Made by a program: the position numbers and the translations under genes. A model generated the notes under the pieces. The model was given only the letters and a program-made list of their open reading frames with translations. It ran no database searches and was not told the DNA's origin. Positions 53,801 to 61,130 of a stretch of DNA of 64,000 bases are shown in pieces; position 1 is the stretch's first letter; each line of letters starts with the position of its first letter. Source of the stretch: Halisarca cf. caerulea (lineage: Eukaryota; Porifera; Demospongiae; Chondrillida; Halisarcidae); contig CAUJGJ010000397.1 of assembly GCA_963170055.1 (NCBI GenBank), positions 12,499,462-12,563,461 on the forward strand, read 5' to 3'.

Positions 53801-55023
53801 TCTTCTTCGATAACAACACTGCTTCGGAGTTGATAGCGAAGAGTAGGATCAGTGGTTCCAGGCAGGGCAAGTAGAGAAATCCCCGACACGTTGAAAGTGG
53901 ATGACATCACAGGCTCATCAAAGGTCAGGAGGAGTTCATTTGATGAGAAATTCAAAGAAAACGACTGCAAAATGGGACCACTCGTGTCGTCGATAAAGTT
54001 CACTGCATATCTTTGGTTACTGCGTTCCTGGTTGCCGAGAGGAGCAATCCCATTGTTTGCCATGTCTGTGATGAGCTGAGAATTAGGCAAAGTCAACCAG
54101 CAGTTGGATCCACTGGTGCAGATGTCTCTCTCAAGCTTGAGTCGATTCAGCTCCTCAGCTGAGAACCGAATGGTTATGTTCAGACCATCCACACAAGGGC
54201 TACCACAGGCAGCATCCTGTACAGCGAACATCCCAGCTAGGTTGCTGTCAAAGTAGGACTGCAACACAAGACCACCAGTGTTGGGCGATAGGGAATCATA
54301 TCTGACTGGTTCGCTGAAAGATAACATCAGGTTTCCCTCATCGAGGTCAAACAGTGTGAATCCATTATCTGCAATCTGGGGAGGTGTTCGGTCGGGGGTG
54401 TAGGTGGTCACCTGCCGTGGGTTGTTGGCGGGAACGGTACTGATTGGATTGCTACTCTGATCAACGATCCCACTGTTAGTGTCCACCACGAGGAAAGTGT
54501 CTGTGACCGCTGTGGCTAGCCCGCGATCCAGCTTCAGGACTACCACATCAGATTGAACTAAGGTGAACGCCACACCAACTGACCCAAAACCACGCACGTT
54601 GCTGCATCCGGTGAGCCAATATCGCTGGGCATCACTTGCAGTCCTGGCAACAGAGAATCGTGTGCAGTCTAGCCTTGTGAAGTCAATGCTGGACGCTCCC
54701 TGTACTGTGATGGTCATTTCTCCCGCATCCATGTCCAAAGTCCATTGATGAACACCTGCAAGGGAGTAAATGGTTTTAGTAGTTACAATAATCACACACA
54801 CACACACACGCACGCATGTCCGCACTACACTCCGCAACTGTCCCACGGCACACAAGCTGTAAAAACGTGCGTGCAACACAATCTCCCCACAGTACATAAG
54901 CATAAAGAAGGCACGACAGACAGGCATTGTCGATCTATGCACAAACGTACTGCTTTGGGAAGCTGACGGCACTAGCAGTGCAGACAAAATCAGGAGAAAC
55001 AACTGAACCATCTTCTGCCTCAT
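6790..55023 (-). CDS. Giant secreted Ig-like repeat protein with TIG and Calx-beta domains, about 15,893 aa
   Basis: Coding exons are 55023-54951, 54755-8874 and 8516-6790, totalling 47,682 nt. The start is the first in-frame ATG; upstream in-frame triplets include only a TTG. A second ATG four codons on (M5, AAGATGG) has the better context. The N-terminus is a signal peptide (QLFLLILSALLVPSASQ), so the protein is secreted. Then come 120 units of about 128 residues with this pattern: D-T-T-x-P-x-L-x-x-F, D-L-D-L-N-x-G-x-L-x-L, F-S-E-T-V-N, I-T-L-Q-S, Y-T-L-T-G-G, D-L-N-x-I-K, L-A-T-S, D-M-x-G-N. This resembles Ig-like beta-sandwich repeats of large bacterial adhesins and S-layer proteins (Big/SWM/SbsA type), but I cannot name the family. 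Three TIG domains and a Calx-beta-like domain end the protein. There is no transmembrane segment or GPI signal. Likely role, inferred only: very long extracellular rod for matrix or adhesion. Confidence 0.9.
6860..7262 (-). other. Calx-beta-like domain (C-terminal)
   Basis: Reads F-S-F-Q-S-A-E-F-F-V-S-E then V-T-V-I-R-H-G, and D-G-T-A-L-A-G-A-H-F, the standard Calx-beta pattern (F-x-V-x-E, R-x-G, GTA-x-AG-x-D/H-F). The second half is diverged and ends with three cysteines. Calx-beta domains bind calcium in Na/Ca exchangers and occur in sponge aggregation factor cores. Confidence 0.8.
7263..8131 (-). other. Three IPT/TIG domains (residues about 15,447-15,737)
   Basis: Each starts with a P-P-x-[FV]-x-x-[LIV]-x-P strand and has the G-G-T-x-[VL]-T-[VI]-x-G-x-x-F-G signature: GGTLVTVQGGNFG, GGTLLTIFGQYFG and, in a weaker third copy, TTVTITGVNFG. 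TIG domains are Ig-like folds common in cell-surface receptors such as plexins and in matrix proteins. The second and third each carry a Cys pair. Confidence 0.85.
8517..8873 (-). other. Giant gene intron 2 (357 nt, phase 1, in frame, (TG)n)
   Basis: The donor CAG|GTGTGT is the first GT of the TG array itself; the acceptor is CTCTCTTGTAG. The length is 119 x 3, and TG repeats contain no stop in any frame, so unspliced RNA would read Val-Cys repeats. Splicing gives MDLS|GNFTADTTRPQL, the normal junction into unit 120. Confidence 0.92.
8577..8873. repeat. (CA)n microsatellite filling intron 2
   Basis: About 145 CA copies on the plus strand with scattered CATACA and CAAACA interruptions. Confidence 0.97.
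8874..54755 (-). CDS. Giant gene, coding exon 2: a single 45,882-nt exon
   Basis: Encodes 119 of the 120 units without interruption. Every unit I read has the expected order of motifs, with no obvious frameshift, stop or intron-like insert. Longer loops occur in units 14, 24, 48, 82 and 110 (for example Gly/Asn/Thr- and Met-rich loops in 24 and 48). No microsatellite lies inside the exon, although the flanking introns are full of them. Confidence 0.9.
54756..54950 (-). other. Giant gene intron 1 (195 nt, phase 1, in frame, stop-free)
   Basis: GTACGT ... TTGCAG, with a CA array near 54795-54812. The 65 codons it would add (cysteine- and arginine-rich) match nothing in the other units, whereas splicing gives SQSS|VHQWTLDMDAGEM, a normal first unit. 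Confidence 0.8.
54951..55023 (-). CDS. Giant gene, coding exon 1 (signal peptide)
   Basis: 24 codons plus one base: start, MRQK, hydrophobic core, SASQS. Donor GCA|GTACGT at 54950. A five-codon upstream reading frame (ATG at 55037) stops in the overlapping ATGA of this start. Confidence 0.8.
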
Positions 55024-55037
55024 TGCTGTTCGGGCAT
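55020..55037 (-). CDS. Five-codon upstream ORF overlapping the giant gene start
   Basis: ATG CCC GAA CAG CAA TGA; the stop shares ATGA with the main start. If this lies in the mRNA, the start at M1 needs leaky scanning or termination-reinitiation. It lies downstream of the inferred acceptor at 55043, so it should be in the mRNA. Confidence 0.5.
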   Translation of the reverse strand: MPEQQ

Positions 55038-55042
55038 TGCGT

Positions 55043-55127
55043 CTGCGAAAGAACAACCAGGAATGTAGGTATCACTTAAACTAAATCGTTGATCTGGAGC
55101 TATTTATTGTGTAAGCTCATCACTCAC
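55043..55127 (-). other. Probable 5' UTR intron of the giant gene (85 nt)
   Basis: Strong donor TCG|GTGAGT at 55127 and acceptor TTGTTCTTTCGCAG ending at 55043, 20 nt upstream of the start codon. Confidence 0.65.
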
Positions 55128-55128
55128 C

Positions 55129-55480
55129 GAAAGAAGGATGGGAACACTGAAAGGTTTCTTTGGGCGGGAACGGTCACTCAAATACTTCAAAAATGGAGGG
55201 TTCGACCAGTATCCTTGAACACGCACTAGATAAAGACGATATTAACTTTACTAAAAGAGCATTGGTGGGTTAAAGAGGAGGGGATGTCTCGATCTTACCT
55301 TCTAAAGATCAAACAATTTTTGATAAAGTGCTTCAATAGTCGTAAATGTCCTCAATTACCGCGTGAAGGTCACGTGTCTCCATGACAACGGCTCAACGAA
55401 TAAATACACGGATAATTTAGTAAATTTCCGAAAAACTACAATGTTACTTCTGTATAATGCAATATGTTGTGGGCTTTTTA
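55129..55480 (-). promoter_or_regulatory. Intergenic promoter region of the giant gene
   Basis: About 350 bases between the inferred 5' UTR exon and the 3' end of the upstream paralogue. An E2F-like TTTGGGCGGGAA lies at about 55160 on the plus strand. No TATA box is evident. Confidence 0.35.
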
Positions 55481-55482
55481 CG

Positions 55483-55501
55483 TTTAATTAGCCAGTTTAA
55501 T
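55483..55501 (-). terminator. Candidate poly(A) signals of the GPI-type paralogue
   Basis: Two minus-strand ATTAAA hexamers (55501-55496 and 55488-55483), the commonest AATAAA variant, about 240 nt past the stop. A true AATAAA at 55108-55103 lies inside the inferred 5' UTR intron of the next gene and is less likely to serve here. Confidence 0.4.
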
Positions 55502-55735
55502 TGCATCTGTATAATGCAATGTGTATAATGCATGTAAGAAAATCAACTCGATCCATTCTACTGCACCTGTGCACCAAATTAATGTACGTAACTGTTTTCT
55601 GTGCACGTATGCTGTCTGTCTGTAATACCATGCAAAGAGGGCAATATTTAGGAATCTCATGATTTTCACTATCAGCAAATTATAAACAATAGAAAAGACA
55701 ATAAGCACTCAAAGGGCATGTCAATTACATTGCAG
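55502..55735. other. 3' flank of the GPI-type paralogue
   Basis: AT-rich 3' UTR and intergenic DNA containing repeated TGTATAATGCA motifs near 55450-55530 (three copies). No gene. Confidence 0.5.
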
Positions 55736-58700
55736 CTAAATCACAGCAAAAAGAGTCAGAAGAGCACAAACCATAAGCACGAATACACCACATGTAACAC
55801 CGGCTGCCCCATCAGGATCACCGGTATTAGTAGAAGATTTGCTACATGCAACAAATTTACTGTTTTTCACAGCTCTATCACGCACAAGTTCTTCCATTTT
55901 GTTCAAGTTGATGTCGGTTGCCACGTTCTGAGCATGGTAGAGGACGGGGGAGGGATTCTGCACCTTCAAGGTTCTACTGCACAACTGATCCCAATCCTCT
56001 TCAGACAATCCAAGAGTGACAGTTGAGGAACTCTTGTCATTACCTTTCACTGAACTCGTTGTAAGGGTGTACTCTTCGCTAGACGTGTCCTCCGTTACTG
56101 GGATGGTAATCAAGTCGGCTTTTACAGTACTTAACAATACAGGCTCACTGAATGTTAAAACCAGCTCTTTTGGTCCGTTGTTGCTGATATCGAGTGTGAA
56201 ATCCACCAATACAGGTACAATTGTGTCTATAGTGAGCATAGTCACCTGCAAGGCTGAACCTCGGAAGGAGATTTGTTGAAGAGAGTTATCAGTATAATCC
56301 CTCACCATGCCAGCTGTACACGAGAGAAAAGTATTTTCAGTAGATGAGCAGAATTGTTCAACTCCTTTTAGTAACAGTGCATCATCGTTAAGCTTTAGAG
56401 TGACCACTCGTGGTGATGAGGTACTTTCCGCCCGGCTTGATTTCAGTTGACGGTTTGGAACTCTAAAGTTGTCTCCGATTCCATAAATCAGCTGCCTCGC
56501 TTGTATGGTGATTCGCTGTATGTCTAGCGTGGCTACGTCCACAGGCTCACTAAACGTCATGCTCAGAGAGTCACTGATGAGATTCAGAGACCACTCCATA
56601 AGCTCTGGGGCTGTTGAGTCACGTTGGAAACTGCATACAGGCAGGGCATCATCCATTGCTATTGGGAGTGAATTGTTTCCAACATTGTCGATCACAATTC
56701 CCTCCTGCACTGACAAAAATGTGTTGTTAGATTCGGTAGACAGCATCTTCTGTGCAGTCAAACTGTCAAAGTCAACACTGCTCAGTGTTATATCAACCGA
56801 TGAAGAGCTATTGGCGTCAAACGTACCACCTGTGAGTGTATAAGACACAGTGCGTCCTACTGCGAACACACTGGCAGACTGAAGTGTGATGCCCGTGACA
56901 TCCAATTGGGAGAGAACAACAATTTTATTGAAGGACAGACGGAGCCTGCCTTCATCCATGTCCAAATCAAAGCATGTAAGAGTGGGGATCCTCACCAAAG
57001 GTACAAACGTATTCACTTGTAAAGCGCTTTCAATATGAATGGGCACCACTGGGTTGTCACTTGTGTCCAGTATCGTATCTGAGCCAATCGCAAGGTAAGC
57101 AGTTTCCACAGACACTGCAATATCCAGCATGTTTATGCCATCAACATCTCCTTCGGTGAGTTTAATGTAAATAACCGGTCCAGTGCTTACATTTAAAACT
57201 GCCCCACCTGTCAAAGTATACGCACGTGAGCCTGACATGCCAGCACTTTGTGTTGATTGCAGGGTGATTGATGTTGGATTCAAAGAATTTGCCAAAACAG
57301 GTTCATCGAATGTTAGATTCATCAGTCCAGCGTCCATGTCTAAGTCAAATAACAGCACTTCTGGTGAAGTAGAATCACGTACAAAAACGGTGACTTCAAC
57401 AGCCGTGGTAGTTTGTACAGATGGGTTACCATAGAGATCCAAAATAGCACTGGCTGAAACTAATAAAAAGGCGTTTTCGCTAGAGGTGGCCAAATCGGAG
57501 ATTGACTTGATGGCATTGAGATCGCCAACTGAGAGATGCACTGTGCTCATAGTGAAGTCAACACCAGTTACCAAGTTCTCTGAGGTCAGCGAGTATGAGG
57601 CCTCCGCTCCACTGCGACTGGACTGCAAAGTAATCCCACTTACATCGAGACTAGTAGTGTTGACTATCTCTGAAAAGAACAAATTTAGGACCCCCAAATT
57701 CAAGTCCAGATTAAAGCCAGTCACATGAGGTGCAGTTGTATCTCGAATGACATCACTAACCGGCACAGCTTCGCCCACGGGAATCTCTGCAGATGGGTTC
57801 CCCGCACGGTCTGTCACCAAACCCTCGAGAACAGATAGGTAAAATTCCTCTGTTGTAGTAGTATAGCCTAAACGATGCAGTTCCGCCAGATCAATGTTTG
57901 ATAATGTTATATTTACAATGCTGCCATGTTGAGAGATGGACTGGCTTCCAGTTAGAGTGTACGATGTGCTTGAATTAGATCTACTCATGCGGAATGTGAT
58001 GGCAGTTACACGTACTTGCAATGTGTCAATTTCTTCACTGACTGCAAAGGAAAGAACTCTACGGTTGAGGTCCAAAGAGAAAGTGGAAATTTCTGGAGGC
58101 GTGTCATCAACAAATACAACTAAATTTCTCACTGGTATGGCATGTTCAGCTGAAATGGGCACAACCAAGTTACCAATCAAGTCTTGGACTAAGTTTGATG
58201 GGAACGATAAAAAGGTGTTGTCCGCACTTGTAGCCAATTCAGACCTTTCCTGTAGGGCATTGAAATCCGCGTCAGTAAGAGTCAAAACCACGGTTGTTGT
58301 GCTTTGGAAAATGGAGGCTGATCCTGTCAGAGAATAGCTGGGAGCACTTGATTCAAAGGCACTTTGCAAAGTCAGCTGTATTGCATCAAATGTGGAAATG
58401 TCGACAGGCTCATTGAATGTGAGATTCATCTGTCTTGTACCCAGATCCAAATCAAAAAAGTCCAGTGTTGGGGGTGTTACATCTACAACATAAATGCCAA
58501 CGTTGAGAGCTCTTTCGGGTCCTACTTCCATCACCGGATTCCCATACATGTCTTGCACAAGAGAAGAAGAGAATGAAAGGAAGGTGTTTGCCTGCGAAGT
58601 AGCAAGGTTTACATCTGATTTGATGACATTCAAATCCATCTGAGTCAGAAAAATGGTTACAGTGTCACTATTAGGTGATGCTACTAGGCCAGAAACCAAC

Positions 58701-59638
58701 GTATGAAATGTTTCCGAGCCGCTACCATCCGACTGAATTGTAAGAGCAGTAATGTCAATAGTAGATACATTGACCGTCTCTGAAAATGTCAAAATTAGTA
58801 TACCTGTATTAAGGTCCAAGCCAAAACTAACAACCACAGGCCTTGTTGTGTCAGAAGTAAAAATTGAAACCTGGATTGCTGAAGTAGAGGCCAAGTTCTC
58901 GTTTCCATTTGAGTCTGTTGCCGACCCCTCACTTAGGATAAGATATGTAGAATCCCAGCTGTGAGCAAACAGCTTGATGTAGTTTAATTCCGGGGTATCA
59001 AGGAGAACTGTGATAACAGGGGAGTAGACTGTAACAGTTCCTGATCCAGAACCAGATGAAGTGTCCGTTAAAGTCAGCTCTGACCTTTCTGGGGAAGACA
59101 GCAGAGTAATCCCACTCACATTGAAAGATTGCTCCGACACAGGTTCGGAGAATGTCAGAGCTAGCTCTCCAGCATTTACATCCAAGCTGAACGCTACCAG
59201 TTCTGGTTCAGTCATGTCAGCCAAAAAAATAGTAGCTTGTAGAACAGCTGCAATGGACGCTCCACCATCGTCAGACACTATTCCATCAGCAATTGAAAGA
59301 AACGTGTTGGCAACACTGACAGCCAGTTGCTCGTCTGCTTTGATGAAGTTTAAGTCTTCTGTAGTAAGAGTCACGGTTATGGTGCCATTCCCATCACCAG
59401 TGGTCGTACCTCCAGTGAGTGTGTACATGGACACGGGGGATTCCATACTCGACTGAAGAGTTAAACCGGTAAGGAAGTTTTCTGATTCAGTAGCAGCCGA
59501 AGAGAACATCATAGCGAGGACTCCGCTATCCATGTCCAGAGAGAACTCGGTCAACGCGGGTTGGGAGTTTGCTGGGACGATAGTAGTGACGACTACAGCA
59601 AAGACAAAGAGCCAACGAACTGACCCTATTTCACCCAT
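55736..59638 (-). CDS. Ten-unit paralogue of the giant protein with probable GPI anchor, 1300 aa
   Basis: Single coding exon. The start ATG at 59638 has a strong context (ACCATGG). The signal peptide covers about residues 1-25 (core WLFVFAVVVTTIVPANS). Ten units follow with the same motifs as the giant (for example FGLDLNTGILILTFSETVNV, DLNVIK, LATSQANTFLSF, DMYGN). The C-terminus is a small-residue stretch (NTGDPDGAAG) then a hydrophobic tail (VFVLMVCALLTLFAVI) ending at the stop with no cytoplasmic residues. That is the layout of a GPI-attachment signal; a tail-anchored single pass is the alternative. It lies directly upstream of the giant gene on the same strand, about 600 bases from it, so the two are tandem duplicates of unequal length. 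Probable role: cell-surface partner or anchor. No binding function can be read from sequence. Confidence 0.88.
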   Translation of the reverse strand: MGEIGSVRWLFVFAVVVTTIVPANSQPALTEFSLDMDSGVLAMMFSSAATESENFLTGLTLQSSMESPVSMYTLTGGTTTGDGNGTITVTLTTEDLNFIKADEQLAVSVANTFLSIADGIVSDDGGASIAAVLQATIFLADMTEPELVAFSLDVNAGELALTFSEPVSEQSFNVSGITLLSSPERSELTLTDTSSGSGSGTVTVYSPVITVLLDTPELNYIKLFAHSWDSTYLILSEGSATDSNGNENLASTSAIQVSIFTSDTTRPVVVSFGLDLNTGILILTFSETVNVSTIDITALTIQSDGSGSETFHTLVSGLVASPNSDTVTIFLTQMDLNVIKSDVNLATSQANTFLSFSSSLVQDMYGNPVMEVGPERALNVGIYVVDVTPPTLDFFDLDLGTRQMNLTFNEPVDISTFDAIQLTLQSAFESSAPSYSLTGSASIFQSTTTVVLTLTDADFNALQERSELATSADNTFLSFPSNLVQDLIGNLVVPISAEHAIPVRNLVVFVDDTPPEISTFSLDLNRRVLSFAVSEEIDTLQVRVTAITFRMSRSNSSTSYTLTGSQSISQHGSIVNITLSNIDLAELHRLGYTTTTEEFYLSVLEGLVTDRAGNPSAEIPVGEAVPVSDVIRDTTAPHVTGFNLDLNLGVLNLFFSEIVNTTSLDVSGITLQSSRSGAEASYSLTSENLVTGVDFTMSTVHLSVGDLNAIKSISDLATSSENAFLLVSASAILDLYGNPSVQTTTAVEVTVFVRDSTSPEVLLFDLDMDAGLMNLTFDEPVLANSLNPTSITLQSTQSAGMSGSRAYTLTGGAVLNVSTGPVIYIKLTEGDVDGINMLDIAVSVETAYLAIGSDTILDTSDNPVVPIHIESALQVNTFVPLVRIPTLTCFDLDMDEGRLRLSFNKIVVLSQLDVTGITLQSASVFAVGRTVSYTLTGGTFDANSSSSVDITLSSVDFDSLTAQKMLSTESNNTFLSVQEGIVIDNVGNNSLPIAMDDALPVCSFQRDSTAPELMEWSLNLISDSLSMTFSEPVDVATLDIQRITIQARQLIYGIGDNFRVPNRQLKSSRAESTSSPRVVTLKLNDDALLLKGVEQFCSSTENTFLSCTAGMVRDYTDNSLQQISFRGSALQVTMLTIDTIVPVLVDFTLDISNNGPKELVLTFSEPVLLSTVKADLITIPVTEDTSSEEYTLTTSSVKGNDKSSSTVTLGLSEEDWDQLCSRTLKVQNPSPVLYHAQNVATDINLNKMEELVRDRAVKNSKFVACSKSSTNTGDPDGAAGVTCGVFVLMVCALLTLFAVI

Positions 59639-59656
59639 GGTGTGGTTCTTTCCTCA

Positions 59657-59877
59657 CTGAAAGGGAACGAAAGAAAGAAAATCATATTCAAATTTCGATT
59701 TATTTTAATATACAACACGTTCCACCCAAAGGCAACGCCCAATCAAGAAGGAATGAAGCACGGCATTAATTTTGGTTAACAAGAAGTACCCATTTCACAA
59801 AAGTGGTTACCCATGCAGTATGACATCATCTAGAACACAAAATTCAATCGAGAAGTTCAAATGCAGTCATTACTCAC
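59657..59877 (-). other. Probable 5' UTR intron of the GPI-type paralogue (221 nt)
   Basis: Donor TCT|GTGAGTA at 59877. The acceptor ends a long pyrimidine tract (TTTCTTTCTTTCGTTCCCTT then TCAG) at 59657, 18 nt before the start codon. Confidence 0.7.
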
Positions 59878-59878
59878 A

Positions 59879-60077
59879 GATCTTCACAGATTGAAGAGAA
59901 TACGGAGCACAGCAATCCTGCAGTTGTTCTTCCTCGGGCCCCACCCAGATGCGAATGTAGGCGCAGCGGTGACGTCATTTGGCGCTCTAGTTTAGCATAT
60001 TCATTGGACTTAATGTTATTCATGGGGAGCGATAAGCGAATAGCAAACGAAGAATCGTGTCTGCTTTCAGCAGGAAA
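59879..60077. promoter_or_regulatory. Bidirectional promoter with CRE and CCAAT box
   Basis: About 200 bases separate the inferred 5' UTR exon of the minus-strand paralogue from the start of the plus-strand WD40 gene. A perfect TGACGTCA (CREB/ATF) lies at 59970-59977, flanked by GGCGC motifs, and an inverted CCAAT (ATTGG) at 60003-60007. Confidence 0.55.
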
Positions 60078-60315
60078 ATGGGCGCTGGAGCAAGTGGAAG
60101 AAGATCGCAAAGGCCGCTCCGAATGGAGGGACACGAAGGCAGCATCAACGCTATTTGCTTGACTTCGGATGGGGGGTTATTGGCGTCTTGCTCCGACGAC
60201 GGAACAGCTCGAGTGTGGGACACAGAGACGCTCGAGTTAGTCTCGGAAATGAGGGGCCACACGCAGTATATAAACTGTGTCACGATTACCGGCAACGATG
60301 AATTTGTCATTACAG
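60078..60315 (+). CDS. WDR86: WDR86-like exon 1
   Basis: 79 codons plus one base, donor ACAG|GTAGGA. The frame is open upstream to 60057, but that triplet is GTG, so the ATG at 60078 is the start. Confidence 0.85.
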
Positions 60316-61099
60316 GTAGGACTGTTCGTATGCACCGACTGTTTGTTTAGTCCCGTCTGCTTTCAACTTCTGCCAACCATAGCCAGACAATCAATGGATA
60401 GGCGCGTCTCTCTCCCTATTAGTGACGCTCAGTGTCCGTCTGTACAGTAGGACCAGATATGGTACAACCTCCACGCACCACCTACCAACCACAAATGCTC
60501 TCTGTTAAACTTTGTGGTTGGAGCTATGGTTTGAGGTCCTAATATACGTTCCGTACTTCCTCCCCGCACGTTTTGTGTCCCTGAAGGAGGGAAGCATGTC
60601 TACAATGGACGAACCAGCTGACTTTTTGTACAGTGGGACCTCTGATAGTGGGCTCTCCCAAATAAGGGCACAGTACAATAAACCTCTCTACTAAGGACAC
60701 AGCTTGAGATCCCAAAATAATTCCTCCCTTATACATTCTGCTCCTCCCAAAGAGGACAACCTCCTTACAAAGAACAAATGGAGCTGTCCCAAAGTGTCCT
60801 TTATTTAGAGGTTCCACTATATCTGTGCACCTATTGTCTCTGTTGTGTCACTCACGTGAAGATTCTGCTGCAGTCAAACCACAGGCACTCTACATTACTA
60901 GTCTCGCGTAGCCCTGACTGCTGTTTCGCCTCCTTGTTGGGTGACTGTGACATCACCCGACGTCATAGTCACCCAACAAGGAGGCGAAACAGCGGTCTGT
61001 GCTACGCGAGACTACTATGTTACTGCATCTACTTTCATAGGCTTTTGTGTGATAGACTATAGTCAGCTTGTTCACAGAAGTTATCAACCTTGTATGCGC

Positions 61100-61130
<31 letters not shown>

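Larger units (their letters stand above)
8135..54755 (-). repeat. Array of 120 Ig-like units in the giant protein
   Basis: I counted units by the D-x-x-x-P-x-L-x-x-F linker and the following [FY][SND][ED][TPA][VI] strand. There are 120, from VHQWTLDMDAGEM (unit 1) to TTRPQLMEYHLDL (unit 120). Units are diverged; I saw no two nearly identical, so the array is old or selected to stay diverse. The D-L-D-L-N-x-G turn and the D-M-x-G-N loop next to the linker recall calcium-coordinating acidic loops, such as those between cadherin domains. That comparison is a hypothesis. Confidence 0.88.

Noticed and set aside
7000..54500. Many plus-strand frames of 60-290 codons opposite the giant gene.
   Set aside because: They are shadows of the repeat's skewed codon pattern on the other strand, recurring with the unit period and lacking any coherent product.
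55023..55056. Extension of the giant protein by 11 N-terminal residues (FFRRRNART segment).
   Set aside because: The triplet at 55056 is TTG, not ATG, and the segment lies across a likely splice acceptor at 55043. The first ATG and the signal peptide start at 55023.
6790..59638. Bacterial contamination or a horizontally acquired bacterial adhesin operon.
   Set aside because: Spliceosomal introns, eukaryotic signal and GPI-type sequences and flanking animal genes show that it is resident; ancient transfer of the unit itself cannot be tested here.
60057..60077. Seven-residue N-terminal extension of the WDR86-like protein.
   Set aside because: Begins with GTG; the downstream ATG gives the conserved myristoylation motif.
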